This document shows, piece after piece, positions 47,119 to 59,009 of a DNA stretch of 64,000 bases. Under the pieces are notes generated by a model that had not been told where the DNA came from, made no database searches, and saw only the letters and a program-made list of their open reading frames with translations. Both the position numbers and the translations under genes were made by a program. This DNA comes from Gigaspora rosea (Eukaryota; Glomeromycota; Glomeromycetes; Diversisporales; Gigasporaceae). Numbering within the stretch: position 1 is the stretch's first letter; each line of letters starts with the position of its first letter. The stretch covers positions 132,928-196,927 of the forward strand of contig QKWP01000617.1 of NCBI GenBank assembly GCA_003550325.1. Direction: 5' to 3'.

Positions 47119-47276
47119 TGTTATAAGCGGAAACGGAATTTAAGTTGATTCGGAATTTTCTTGTTAGGATAGGGTTAGGGTATAGGTTTATATATAACAA
47201 ATACTACCATAAATGTTGGTATAATTAAAGAATTCCGAATACACTTAAATTCTGTATCCACTTACAACATAATCAT
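47119..47276. mobile_element. Small inverted-repeat element between Sel1 and kinase parts
   Basis: The left arm (ttataagcggaaacggaatt, then taagttgattcggaatt) is mirrored by the right arm (aattccgaatacacttaaat, then tctgtatccactta). The centre contains gggttagggta (47170-47181). It would lie within the intron if the Sel1 and kinase parts are one gene. A target duplication is not clear. Confidence 0.65.
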
Positions 47277-47324
47277 TGAAACTTATTAATTTTGCTTAAC
47301 AATTCACAATACAAATTCTTCTAG

Positions 47325-48582
47325 TGACAAATGAATATACACATGAAAATAACAATATTGATGATGATTTGAAAGAATTGCTGAATGCAAATACTCAATT
47401 GAAATGGATCCCTTATAATAAATTTGAAAAAATCGAAGAATTAAAGAAAGGTGGATCTGCAACTGTATTTCGTGCTCAATGGTTATGTGAATCTCAAAAA
47501 TTTATGAAAAGATCTGTTGCACTTAAAATATTTAGCGGATCAAAAGATAATAAAAAAGACTTTATAAGAGAGGTAATTTTAAAGGTTAATTTTTTTGAAT
47601 TAAGATAATTTCGATAGTTTTTTTTTAACGTTAACCAAACCATGATAAATTTTATACTAAAGCTAAAGGCGTATTGTGATATCTATCATAAATATCCTAC
47701 TTTTTTAAGGTGTTATGGTATTTCGAAGGAAAACAATTCTGGAAACTATATACTTGTTATGAGATATGTAAAACAGGTTCATTACATGCCAAACTTAAAT
47801 CTCTTGCACAAATGAGATTAGAAAAAAAGTTATCTCTTTTACGAAATATTGCCTCAGATCTTCAGATCATTCATTCTCAGAATCTTATTAACACAGATTT
47901 ACATAGTGGCAATATTTTATTAAATGATTTAAATCATGCATATATCGCAGATTTAGGATTTTCAATTCCTGATAATTTAACATCAACGTTAAAATCTGAT
48001 GGAATTCTTGGAATTTTACCATATATCGACCCTGAAGTTCTTAATGGCAAATCGTATACCAAAAAGTCTGACATTTACTCATTTGGTATCATCATGTGGG
48101 AGATTTTGTATGGAAAGCAAGTATACTCTAATGATAAATCTGAATCACAATTGCAATTACTACAATTCCAAATACGGTTTGATGGCTGGCACCCACATAT
48201 TCCTGAAGATGTAACACCACCCTGTTATGTGGACCTTATGAAAAAGTGTTGGAGTAGAGAACCAGAAAAACGTCCATCAGCTGAAGAAATTTGTAACATC
48301 TTTACACAATGGCAAAATGACAAAAATATTTTATTAGAATTATCTAAATATAATAAAAAAATACGGAGTCAGAGCAGTAATGGTAAGATATATTTCTTTT
48401 TAACTATAATTATTTATTCTTTCCTAATATTACTATTTGTTAATTTTTAAATACAAGATCCCAAAAAACATTCCGACAACATGCATACAAGTAAAATTAT
48501 AAAGCAGATTATGGGAGAACCAAACGTTAACAAACAATTGGATAAAATTGGTTCTGATGATGATTTTATTTTACCTTTGTAA
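47325..48582 (+). pseudogene. TKL-like protein kinase, frameshifted, degenerate HRD
   Basis: Exons: 47325-47572, 47663-48382 and 48458-48582, with GT-AG introns. The N-lobe has LKKGGSATVFRAQW (glycine loop) and VALKIF (the ATP-anchoring Lys). Exon 2 reads LKAYCDIYHKYPTFLRCYGI, then GNYILVMRYV, and loses one A in the run at 47770-47773. The other frame continues KTGSLHAKLKSLAQM. The catalytic loop is INTDLHSGNIL, where HRD has become NTD (the Asp is kept). DFG is DLG and APE is DPE. SYTKKSDIYSFGIIMWEIL and CWSREPEKRPSAEEI follow. The last exon encodes DPKKHSDNMHTSKIIKQIMG to a stop at 48580-48582. Family knowledge: such kinases are hugely expanded in Rhizophagus. The frameshift and altered loop suggest a pseudogene or pseudokinase; if the frameshift is an assembly error, it would be a pseudokinase candidate. 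Confidence 0.8.
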
Positions 48583-50479
48583 TAATGAAAAAGAAACGGT
48601 ATATACTACTTAAAGATTAAGTTTTTTTTATAGATTGTTAAAAATAAGAAATACGAACTTGTCATAAACAAATGTCGACTGAAATCTTTTTATATTCGAA
48701 TATTTATTTAATACAAAAAAGATCACACATACATAAAAATTATTTAAGGTGATTAAAGCATTCAACTAATTAAATAATATTATGTTCTTAATATTTCAAA
48801 AATTATTTGATCTAGAATAAATGAATCGTTTTAAATTTACCGGTATTATAGTGTTATCAAACTTACAAATTAATTTTGATTTTATTTTATGATAATTATC
48901 TACTTCATTTTTTTGCGATTTGTTAATTATTTGAGCGCTGCAGAATGAAAAATCTGATGTGAAAAATTTTCATTATTGCGAATTTAACCCCGAAGAATTT
49001 AATTTATCACTTGTACAATCCATGTTCTGGTCGTTTCGATAGTATGTGTCGCTTAAATATTTTATAGTGTATAGACACAGCTTTTCTTTTTCTATAGCGA
49101 TAACAAAAAACTTATATCCTAAAAATATTGAAGTGTGTATGCTATCAAAACGAGTTGTACACAATAATTGTTCTGGACACTTTTTTACGCACTATGTGAT
49201 ACAAAAATTACGTTTTTGATGCGGTTTGACCATGAAAGGTTCTTTTTTGATGCGGCTATTTGATTAAATAATATAGCGATAGTATTATATAAAAGGTTAT
49301 AAAATAAATAAATTATTCAATTTCTAGTAATTTACAATTCTTCTAAGTTTAAATTCTCAATAGTGAAAACTTTAATTTTCACTTCCATATTTCACTCTGT
49401 TGCACTAATTCAAATGTTTATCTTTTATCGGTTTATTCTTCTAAGTTTAAATTCTCTATAGTGAAAACTTTAATTTTCACTTCCATATTTCACTCTGTTG
49501 CACTAATTCAAATGTTTATCTTTTATCGGTTTATTAAAAACACTATTTTCTAATTAAGTTTTCTCGTTTCGTTATTTTTTAAATAAAAATATTCGTTCAT
49601 TTTAACAATATTATTATGGCAGCTACAGAAAATAAGAATGTATTAACATCGTTTCTGTTCTAGTCAAATCATTAATTTTAAACTCGTTGTCAAGCTCTTA
49701 GATTTTATTCAATAACTCAACAATTTTCTGGTAATTTCAATAGCAATGTGCTGTGCTACTCCAATATTTTATTGTATACGAGAGTTCTTGGTCATTGTTA
49801 TAAAATAATATAAAATACTAAAGTGACACATCCATTGAAATAGCCAGAGCATCAATTACACTTCTATTATTCAGTGACTAAATTCATTACCGTAAAAACT
49901 TAAATTTTTACTTCTAGATTTTTATTCTGCCGCACTCATATAATATGAAAATTATAGACATCCATATAAAAAGATGTTTTTTGTATTATTGTATTTTTAA
50001 TACCAAAGCACCTATTTATTTAATTCAAATATCAGAATTTTTGCAGATTGATTTATTGTCAAGTTGTAATTTTTAATATTAGTATGCTTATCATTATTTA
50101 TTTATTCTTATTTTGTTTATTTTTTGAAGTAAAGAGTATTGACAATAAAAACAATAATAGAATAAATTGAAAAACAAAAAATTCATAAAAAAATACATAG
50201 AACGTTTCGATTCATACACAATGATAAGTTTGATAAATGATAACATTTCACACATATAAATAAAGTGGTCAAAAAAATTATAAAATTTTTATTAAAACAC
50301 ACAGAAATGATTTACATTTTCCAGGAAAAAAAATTAAAAATTTAGAATTTATCCATTCCACTTAAAAGAATACTTTAGTGATAAACCAATTATGTAAAAA
50401 GTTTAAATTTACAAACTTAAACTTTAGCAATTTGTATGCAATTTGGTTTTTTTTTTAAAAAAAACAATAAAAATAAACT
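48583..50479. other. Intergenic stretch with a 98-bp tandem duplication
   Basis: 49337-49434 is repeated directly at 49435-49535 with one or two differences. No coding region with recognisable features is seen; the minus-strand frame 48973-49164 is not supported. Confidence 0.6.
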
Positions 50480-52005
50480 AGATAAACTAGTCGAACTCCA
50501 GGAACATGGATACAATTATCAACATGGTATCGTTGTCAATAAAAATGAAAAGAAGGTAAACATGGAATACATTGTCGCAATAAAGGGAATTGGAGTTAAG
50601 AAGATGAACATAAGGCATTCATTATTATCAAAAATCTGCTGATGTAGGGATATAGATGGAGCATCTAATGTTGGTTATCGTTAGGAATTGAAATAGATGA
50701 AAAAAAAGTTTTTGAATATTTTAAAAATCTAAATATGGAATCTGTTGCAGGAATAATTTATGTTATAAAATGGGATCTATGTACCGAGAGACATACAACG
50801 AGCCAATCACTGGTATAAAATGGAAAGAATTACAAGAAAAGCAAGTAAAATATCATGTGAAACATTAATAATTTAAAAAAATATTAGAAGATGAAAAACA
50901 TCAATTAACATGGATTACTTATAATGAATTTAAAGACGTTCAAAAGATAGAAAATGTGGATTTGCAACCATTTATTGTGCATATTGGCTTGATAAAAGCA
51001 GAAGATTGTGGGTATATGTAGCTCTTAAACGGTTCATGTTCGAGTGATGAGGTAATGCATCAAAGTATTATTGAATTTTTTATTTTTATCTAATTTATCA
51101 TCATTCTTGAAATGTCACAGAGTATCTAGAGACAATTATTCTAATGATTATGATAGTTTTGGAGTATATTAAAAAAACATTCTTTAAAGCAAAATCTTAA
51201 AATAGCGCTAATGAACTTGAGAGACAAATTAAACCTGTTACATTGTGTCTCTTCAGATCTTGAATCATTTCATTCTCAAGAACTCATCCATCGAGACCTT
51301 CATAGCGGAAATATCCTACAAACCAATTTACATAAAGTATACATCACAAATTTTGGGTTCATGTCAAGTGAAAAAAAAAAACATAAAAGACAGGAGGAGA
51401 AATTATGTGTGTTACCTTACGTTGCTCCTGAAAGGTTAAAATTCACACAAGCCTATGATTAGAAGTCATCATGACTGAGATATCAACTGAACAGAGAGCT
51501 TTCGATTGAATTTCATTCAATACTATTCAAAGATTGATATAGTCACACCATTAGGTGCCAGGTTTATGAAAACTCATCTAGATGCACACCTCTATTGGTC
51601 CAAATAATATAACAATTATAAATTTTTAACCTCTCTAAATACACACCCCCTATAAGTGCACATTTTGCTTCTTTTTTTTTTTTTTTTTACTAGGGTCCTG
51701 AGGGTGTGCACTTAGAGAGGTGCGACTGTATGTGATAAAAAACATCCATAATGATCTAAATTCGATGAAAGAACACCTGAATGCTATATTAAATTGGCAA
51801 GGTGATGCATGGATCCTGATCAAGAAAAAAGACCCAGAGCACCATTATAAGCGCAACATTAATTTATTGGCTTTATCGGATAAATCAGACTAAAAAATAA
51901 TGAAATTGAAAAATAATTTTTGTACACAAGTAAAACTATAAAACTGATTAAAGGAGAACGAAAAATTAACAAACATATATATGAATAAAATTGGTTTGGA
52001 TGATG
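50480..52005 (+). pseudogene. Second, decayed Sel1-kinase copy
   Basis: The pieces lie in the same order as in the gene at 46084-48582. Sel1 scraps (YQHGIVVNKNEKK; GIGVKK) are at 50500-50640. The kinase start is near 50895-51060 (LTWITYNEFKDVQKIE, then in another frame CGFATIYCAYWL and VYVALKRF). The C-lobe core at 51211-51462 has DLESFHSQELIHRDLHSGNI with an intact HRD, NFG instead of DFG, and VLPYVAPERL. A CMDPDQEKRPRA remnant is near 51805-51845. The last-exon remnant (VHKSKTIKLIKGERKINKHI) is near 51920-51985. Stops, frameshifts and an inserted MITE (51540-51728) show it is dead. Confidence 0.8.
51540..51728. mobile_element. MITE with TA target site in the kinase pseudogene (189 bp)
   Basis: The left end TAGTCACACC and right end complement CAGTCGCACC are inverted, and TA lies at 51538-51539 and 51729-51730. 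Inside, cctctctaaatacacacccc and gggtgtgcacttagagaggt form a second inverted pair around a poly-T run. It separates the C-lobe core from the last kinase remnants. Confidence 0.65.
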
Positions 52006-52182
52006 ATTGTACATCACACAAAAGAAACAGCAAGTATTATATAAAGTTTTTTTTTTTTTCCTTCCTCTAAACCTTTATTTCGATATTTTATAATTCATAC
52101 ATTTGTACATTATAATCACTATCTACTATTGGGTTTACAGGTGAGAGCTACTTTACTCTTGACCTTATCTTAGCTAGATAGG

Positions 52183-55100
52183 TCACCAGACACCTAGTCT
52201 TCGTATATACAACTGTGTGGAAGTTGGTTGTATCGAATGTAATTTTGCTGCCACCTTATGAACCTCGTTTAACTTATATAGCCTTTTCTCTAAGACTATC
52301 ATTGGTAGAGTTGTTTCGTTATTTTCTTCTTGCCTAATTCTTCTACTCGGCAGCCAGTTCTTCTTGTATATTTCAGTCATTATTTTGTGATGGATTTGAC
52401 TCATGTATTTCTGTTTCTTCTTGTTTGATACTCCTATCTCCATCATTTTTTCCGTTATAAAGCCCACCAGAACTCCCTTTTTTACATGCAGCTCCAAATA
52501 CTCTTTTACAAATTCTCCACATCTTGACTAACTTCTTTTATCATTTCTCTTATTATTTTATCCAGTGTAGTTTCTTTTCTGAGCAGCTTAACAAGTGTGG
52601 GGTATCTTTGTTTTTTGTTTACATCTTGCACATAAGTAGTTCTTGTTTTTACTGGGTTACTAATATGTAAATTAACATAATTTGGAAGTTTGTTAGTTAT
52701 GAGTTTTGTTTTGAAGTTTTTTATACTTGATTGTGCTGGGTTAGTACCCAGACTTAATGGTCTTTCTGCATATGATAGGTATGTTATTGTTGCACTCCAA
52801 TTTATTTCTGGTAACACCTCTTTCCAGTATCTTATCCAATTTTGTCCTAACCAGTTTATTGTACTTTCTGCTTGTATTATTTGGTTCATCAATTTCCTGC
52901 TACAAAACAGTATTGTATAATTGCAGTACAGCATCATGTAGTAGTTACTCATCAATAGTTGTGGATTGAAACTGATTTTCATTATTTCTTTCAATTCACT
53001 CTGTTATTTTAGTTCCTTATCTACCATTATGTTTATATCTTGTTCTCTGTCTACTAACAGCCCTTTGATACAGGTCAGAATATTTCCATAATTTTGTTTA
53101 TGTAGATTTGGCACATATATTGACTGCAAACACTTAATTTTATCTATTTTTCTTTTAAAGTAATTGTTATTATTATAGTATTATTTTTTATTTTGCATTC
53201 TTATGAATTGAACTAAGTATTGTAATAAACCCAATGAGCATAATATATAATTTTGTTGGTGATGTTGCATTTGTTATTGTCCAGACTCTATCATTGTAGT
53301 GCATTCTCAATGATGTGCTTGGTTTCACAATTCTATTAATATTCAACTCTCCTAGTATTATGTCTATTTCTAGTTTTTTTTTCTATGTTCACATCTACTA
53401 ATTCATTATATATTGATGTTATTGAACTAACTAGTGCCTTTAAAAACATTTCTTCTGGAATATTTATCTCCTTTTTCTCCAATTTTCTTTTTTTTACTTC
53501 TATTAAGCTCTCTATATTAGCATGAATTATTCCTTTTTTATCTATATGCAATGAATATACATCTTTTTTCAAGAAAGTAAACTTATTTATTTTTAACGTT
53601 GTATCATTTAATTTGCACTCTTACATTTTGTCACATTGTTTTGGTTATCAATATTCCAATGCTTTATTTTTAAATATCCATCACTACTACTGGATATTCT
53701 TCTTATTTCTTTCCTATTTGTTATTGTCTATTTATTCTTATCTTTCTTTTTCTATTTATTTAATATAAATAGATTAGAGTTGCATAATGTTTTACTAGAG
53801 AAGTCAGTTTCTTTTATTTCCTTTACTATTATCTTGAGTTGCATAATGTTTTACTAGAGAAGTCAGTTTCTTCTATTCCTTTACTATTATTTTAAACCAA
53901 TTTGGTTCCTTCTTTTTGGATATCTTCCTGATATTGTTATAGAATTCTTTCTAATCAATGCTACTTGTATTGTTGAAATTAAGAAATTGTTCTATTGCAT
54001 ACATGTCATGTATGTTCAATTTCTGCTTTAATTCTTGTAGTTCGTTATTCTTTCCAATATGTAATTTATCAAGGTTCCCTTTTCTTTTTTTTGGGTTTGG
54101 CTTTTTATTTATCTTTCTTGTTAATTGGATTTGTTTTTGTGTATTGCCAATACCATTTATGCTATGTATATTTATTTTCTCTTGCTATAAAAGTTGGTTT
54201 AATCTTTAAAATAGATTCATTCATGTTGGCTGCCCACTATAGTTGTTGTAACTTTAGTACTGACTGCTTGAACTGTGCAGAATTTGTTCTTTTTATTAAA
54301 TAATTTGCTAGGTATTGGCTTTGCACTTGTTCCAAATTCCTTATTCTATATATATCTGAATGAAACAACATTAAATTTGGTATTTCTCTTAACAGACTGG
54401 CTTTTTTTTGACAACATTGGTATACATGCTGTTTATTTTTTCAATTGAGCTATCTGTTAAGTAGCAGCTTTGTATCCTATATATTGTCTTGGATTTAACA
54501 AATATATTGCTTGTTTTTCTATTCTAGATGCCAGTGAAAGTTTGCTCAAGCTTCTTTAATTTTTTTGATTTTTTTTGAGCACTTATGTGTGATCTTGTAC
54601 GTGTAAACCATGCTCCAAATATTTAAACACTTCTTTCTATTCTATATTCTTAATTATATTCTATAGTATCTATTTATTCTTTGTATTGATTACCAATACT
54701 GACTTGTTAGGATTGACTTTAATATTTGTTAAATTATAAAATAATTCCACTATTCTAATTATTTTGTTCATGTCCTTACTGAATTTTGCAATCCAAGATG
54801 TATCGTCCATGAATACTATTAATGATGGTTTCATTTTTACTTTTTTGTTTTTTACTTGGATACTACTAGTATATTCTTCCCAATCCTATCTATAATCAGG
54901 TCATAATATATGCTCTACAAAATTGAAGAAAAGGTTTCTCTTTGATCTTCTCCATTGTCCACTCTATATGAACCTGTTGTGCCCAAATCCATCAGAACTT
55001 TGTTGTATCTATTTGTCAATATAAAAGTTATCAAATTGATAAATTTGCTAGGTATTTTTAGTTAACTCATCATCTTTTTTAGCAGAGGTATATCACCAAG

Positions 55101-57450
55101 TTGTATGCCTTTGACATATTTTAGAACAATATCCAAATTTCTTTTTCTTCTATAAGTGTGTTTTTTAATATATTATTTAATTTTCTAATTGGCTTCTCTG
55201 TTGACTGAAGTAGAAAAGCCACATAATTGTATAGTGATAAGATCTCCTTTCTTAGTAAACTATTGTTAGTTAAAATTTTTGTAAACAGTTTGCATAAATG
55301 TATAATTAATGTTATGGGTTTTGTGCAATTCAGATTGTTATTGTAGTATTCTTTTTTGGAATTGCCCAGATATCACTAAACTCTATTGCTTTAGTGTGGT
55401 TTCATTTTTTATACATTCATTAAATATTTCAATCAATATTCTAATAGTGTCCCAATCTTTCCAAAATTCTATTGTTATTGGGTTGCTTCTTGTTCATTGG
55501 TTAAAGTGTTCTCTGACCTTTCTTTTATTTCTTGGAATCTATTATTACCTGGTCTAATCCAACTATTCTATCAAAAATTATATTGTATTTTTTTCTTTTT
55601 AAAATGCTATCTATCATTCTCATCATGTTATCTTTAAAGTTATTCTATTTTCTTTTGATATAGAATCTTGTCTTCTCTTGTTGTTCCAAATTTTTCTCCA
55701 AATTTCTTGCTTTTCATACTGTTGTCTTTAGGGTTCCTCAAATTCAAATCAAATCAAATATTGGATCAATTTGAATTTGATCAAATCAAATATTGGATCA
55801 ATTTGAATTTGATCAAATCAAATTGACCCTGATTTGAATTTAATTTGATTCAAATATTTGAATTTGAATTTTTAATAGTAATTTTCAAATCAAATCAAAT
55901 ATTTGTCAAATCAAATCAAATATGGCCATATTTGAATTTGATCAAATCAAATATAGTCAAATTTGAATTTGAATATGATCAAATATTTGATTCAAATATT
56001 TGAAGATCAAATCAAATTGAGGAACTCTAGTTGTTTTCTACTTTTTAAACTTTTTAATTAATTATGATTTGTCCTTTACTATTGAAGACAGTTCTATTTT
56101 TATTACTTGTTGTACTGCTTTTCCTTTATATTATTTAGCTTGCCTTTTATTTTCTTTCTAATATATTCAGTATCACTATCTTGTTTAGCAGTCTTATAAT
56201 TCTATTTAAATCTGTAAAGTCCTTATGTAGTTTCATTTTTTAAAAAACAAAGCATGATACTGTTCAGCATTACATATATCTTCAATATGTGCTTATCTGC
56301 TACTGTCTTAACCACATTACTTCAAACATGCTATTTCTTATCTAAAGACCATTATGCTATATTGTCTTGATTAACATACTCTTCCTCCAACCTATTTCTA
56401 ATTCAACAGGTGAAGTTGTTCTAGTTTTCTTGGCTAGTTTTGTTATACTAAAACAATTTCCTTTTTCTTTTTTTACTCTTGTTGTTCCTATTTTAAATTT
56501 CATTGGCTATTTAGTTTTTATTATAATATAGTTACTGTCTGTAATCATTATTGGGTCTAATAGACTTGGTATTTTTAATCTAGAATCATTTCTGAATTCA
56601 TTCATATATCATCTATCTGGCTATTTCTTTTTTCTCTTTTCCAAGTTAGTGCATTTATTAAATGAAATTCTAGTAGGTTCATGAGCCCTAAAGCTTCTAT
56701 TGTTGCTAGCAAAGATTTTTTACAATTTTTCTGGTTTGAATTTGTATTAAAACCTATCACCACTATATACCAATTTCGCTATCTTGCTTCTACTATTCAA
56801 CCTTTTATAATTTTTTCTATTTCCTCTCTCTTATCCTGATGATTTGTAGGTACATAAACTGCAATAATTCTAATTTTATTTTTTTCTAGCATGAACAGGT
56901 TAACATTTATTGTAGTACCTTCTAGTGTTCTTATATTATAGATGTACAGATAAATTCTCTTTTGAATTGCCAGTGCTAAATCTAAAGAGGCCCTTCTGCT
57001 CTTTTATTCTTATTAAAATTTGAAGTATATATTTTGTTAAAGTTATTTGATAAAGTATGTTCATTGTTGTTTTTCAGATATTGCAACAATGTCTTATTGT
57101 TTTTTGTTACAATATTTTAGTTATTTTTGTAGCTTTAGTCTATTATTTAAACCCGTACATTATGTTCATTTTCTTCATTATATTAGGTTGCCTGATTGTA
57201 TAGTATGTTTTGTATTATCTTGGTATTTTTTGTATTACTATTAGTTTTGTTACTAGTTGTAACTAATTTTTTTTTAAGATTTTTAGACATCTTCATATTT
57301 ATATAGGTCCTACTCTGGCATTATCAATTTAGATAATTGTAGAAGATATTGCAGTATGTTATTGAATTCAAATTTTCTTTTTAGTAATTCTACTATTTCT
57401 TTGATATTTTTATATTTTGTTATTGGCAGTACTATTTTCTTCTTAGGTTC
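52183..57450 (-). pseudogene. Decayed LINE retrotransposon (endonuclease + reverse transcriptase)
   Basis: Read right to left on the minus strand. Endonuclease-like pieces lie near 56890-56790 (RIIAVYVPTNHQDKREEIEK) and 56760-56620 (GFNTNSNQKNCKKSLLATIE, then ALGLMNLLEFHLINALTW). Reverse-transcriptase pieces run from about 55300 to 54480: a MSKAYN segment near 55100-55120, RVDNGEDQRETFSSIL-like sequence near 54930-54975 in mixed frames, and VFMDDTSWIAKFSKDMNKII, whose FMDD (54802-54813) is the Y-x-D-D catalytic motif. The C-terminal region is at 52994-52183 (FKTKLITNKLPNYVNLHISN). Many stops and frameshifts are present. The + strand looks T-rich and gives many shadow ORFs. It is interrupted by a MITE at 55731-56027. 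Confidence 0.75.
55731..56027. mobile_element. MITE made of CAAAT/ATTTG motifs, TA target site (297 bp)
   Basis: The inverted ends GGGTTCCTCAAATT / GAGTTCCTCAATTT are flanked by TA (55729-55730 and 56028-56029). Nearly the whole interior is built from caaatcaaat and its complement atttgatttg, so it can fold on itself in many registers. It is inserted in the LINE. Confidence 0.8.
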
Positions 57451-57830
57451 TGCTGCTTTGATTATTTCTTTTATTTTATTAATATTCGAGTTGCTATAAT
57501 CTTTTTTATTCTATCTTAGGAGTTGTAGCCAATTTTCTAAGATACAAACAAAGTGATATATTAGATACAATTAGTGCACTATTTCTATTAGCTCTGTCAA
57601 ATTTGTTATTGAAATTTGAAATTCGGTTTCTTTAATCTATCTAGGATAGTGATGCCACCGAAATTGATTTTTGAAAAAGGCCTATTTCGTCTTTATTAGA
57701 AAAATTTGAATTTTTTATAAGGAAGAGCAAATAAAATTTATATAGACATGTTCCTTATAATTTCGTCTATTCAAAAAAAGTATCAAATAATTTCATCTTT
57801 TAAGTAAAATAGATTAAAAACAATTTGACT

Positions 57831-58190
57831 TCAAATTTTAATTTCAGGTTTTAGAACCCGAAATAATTTCATCCTCATGTATAGTCCAGGATTCCAAGAA
57901 AGGTTTGGTTTGTCTAAATAGTTCACTTTTATATAATTTAATAGCATTACTCTAGGCATCATATATTCATTTTTGATTTCTCTAATAAATCTTGTTACTT
58001 CTTTTTTGTTTTTAATTGGGAAGAAATAAGTGCCTCTTGTTTTAACTCTCATTAGTGATTTAAGTAACTTGGGTTTGTTTTTGAAAAAATTATTAAGTAA
58101 TTTTTTGAATATGTAATGTTTTCTTAATAAGTAAATGTGCCTTTTGAAGTCATCAGCATCTTTGGATAAAAAGGAAAAGGCATAAACCAC
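57831..58190 (-). pseudogene. Unrecognised Lys-rich ORF fragment
   Basis: A 119-codon open frame on the minus strand without a clear ATG (the first codon is GTG): VVYAFSFLSKDADDFKRHIY, then LLRKHYIFKKLLNNFF. Near the 3' end the adjacent frame reads LESWTIHEDEIISGSKT before a stop, which looks more protein-like, suggesting a frameshift near 57900. The upstream end abuts the element at 58391. I do not recognise the family; it could be part of the LINE or a separate decayed gene. Confidence 0.3.
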
Positions 58191-58390
58191 CTTTTTTCAA
58201 TATTTGTAGTATGCAAGATAATGAAAATTTTTCTTTTGGTAAGTTAAAATATGTTTTTGACAACCTTTTGAACATGTATTTTGTCTTTAATTTTTGAATA
58301 TAATTGCCCAAGTATCTCAGCTCCATGTGTTCTGTTATAGAAAAATTCTCTTTCTATTAATCTTCTAGTTCTGCAATATCATCTAGAAGT

Positions 58391-58912
58391 AATATTTTAC
58401 TTATTTGAATAAATAATACAAACCATAAAAGAATATCTAATTTTGTAAATAAACTAAGTATATGAGATAAAATTTAGAGTTAGGGCCTTAATAGGACCCC
58501 GAAATATACATAAATAGGTCAGGTTAATTATAGGGTTACTAAAAAAGGAAAGATCTGTATAAAAACTTCAAAAATAAGCAAAGAAATTACTATAAATAGA
58601 AAAGATTGCATAAAAAACTCAAAAATAAGCAAACTCATACATGACCTATCTATGTATATTTCGGGGTCTTGCCTTAATATTAAAGACTATAGGATTAGAA
58701 TGTTTTTTAATATAAGTAAAATTCATTTTTATTATTTTTAATTAGTACACCAAGATCGATTGAAAAATTAGTTTTTGTATATTTTTACTTTTTTCTTCTT
58801 TTATGCATGTTCAAATTCTTTGTCAGACTGATCTGAAATAGTCAAAATTTGCACTTTCTGATTGGCTATTTTCTCTCTAGAAGCTTGTATTACCTGCAAA
58901 AATAAGTAAATA
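58391..58912. mobile_element. hAT-like MITE with 8-bp target duplication
   Basis: The perfect direct octamer CTAGAAGT lies at 58383-58390 and 58913-58920. The ends (tattttacttatttg and, complemented, tatttacttatttttgc) are inverted. It is homologous, in reverse, to 10782-11105. It contains the 177-bp insertion 58494-58670. Confidence 0.8.
58494..58670. mobile_element. Mutator-like MITE with 9-bp target duplication (177 bp)
   Basis: The inverted ends GACCCCGAAATATACATA(A/G)A are flanked by perfect 9-bp GCCTTAATA (58485-58493 and 58671-58679). The homologous element at 10782-11105 has the uninterrupted site GACTTAATA (complement, near 11025-11035), proving an insertion. Related copies are at 15895-16075 and 62630-62795. 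Confidence 0.9.
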
Positions 58913-59009
58913 CTAGAAGTGGGTTAACTTGTTTGCTAAATATGTTTTCAGTAGTTTAGTAATATAAAAACTGTCTTAGTGCTCTAACAATTTGCCTGTT
59001 TCTTGTCTT

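Noticed and set aside
47710..47790. Kinase exon starting at the acceptor at 47708-47709
   Set aside because: It is open but gives LWYFEGKQFWKLYTCYEI. The alternative start at 47663 gives the family-typical HKYPTFLRCYGI and NYILVMRYV, so a frameshift at 47770 is preferred.
53636..55557. Several hydrophobic Phe/Leu/Ser-rich plus-strand ORFs resembling membrane proteins
   Set aside because: They arise from T-rich antisense of the Lys/Asn/Ile-rich LINE coding strand; the minus strand carries the reverse-transcriptase motif.
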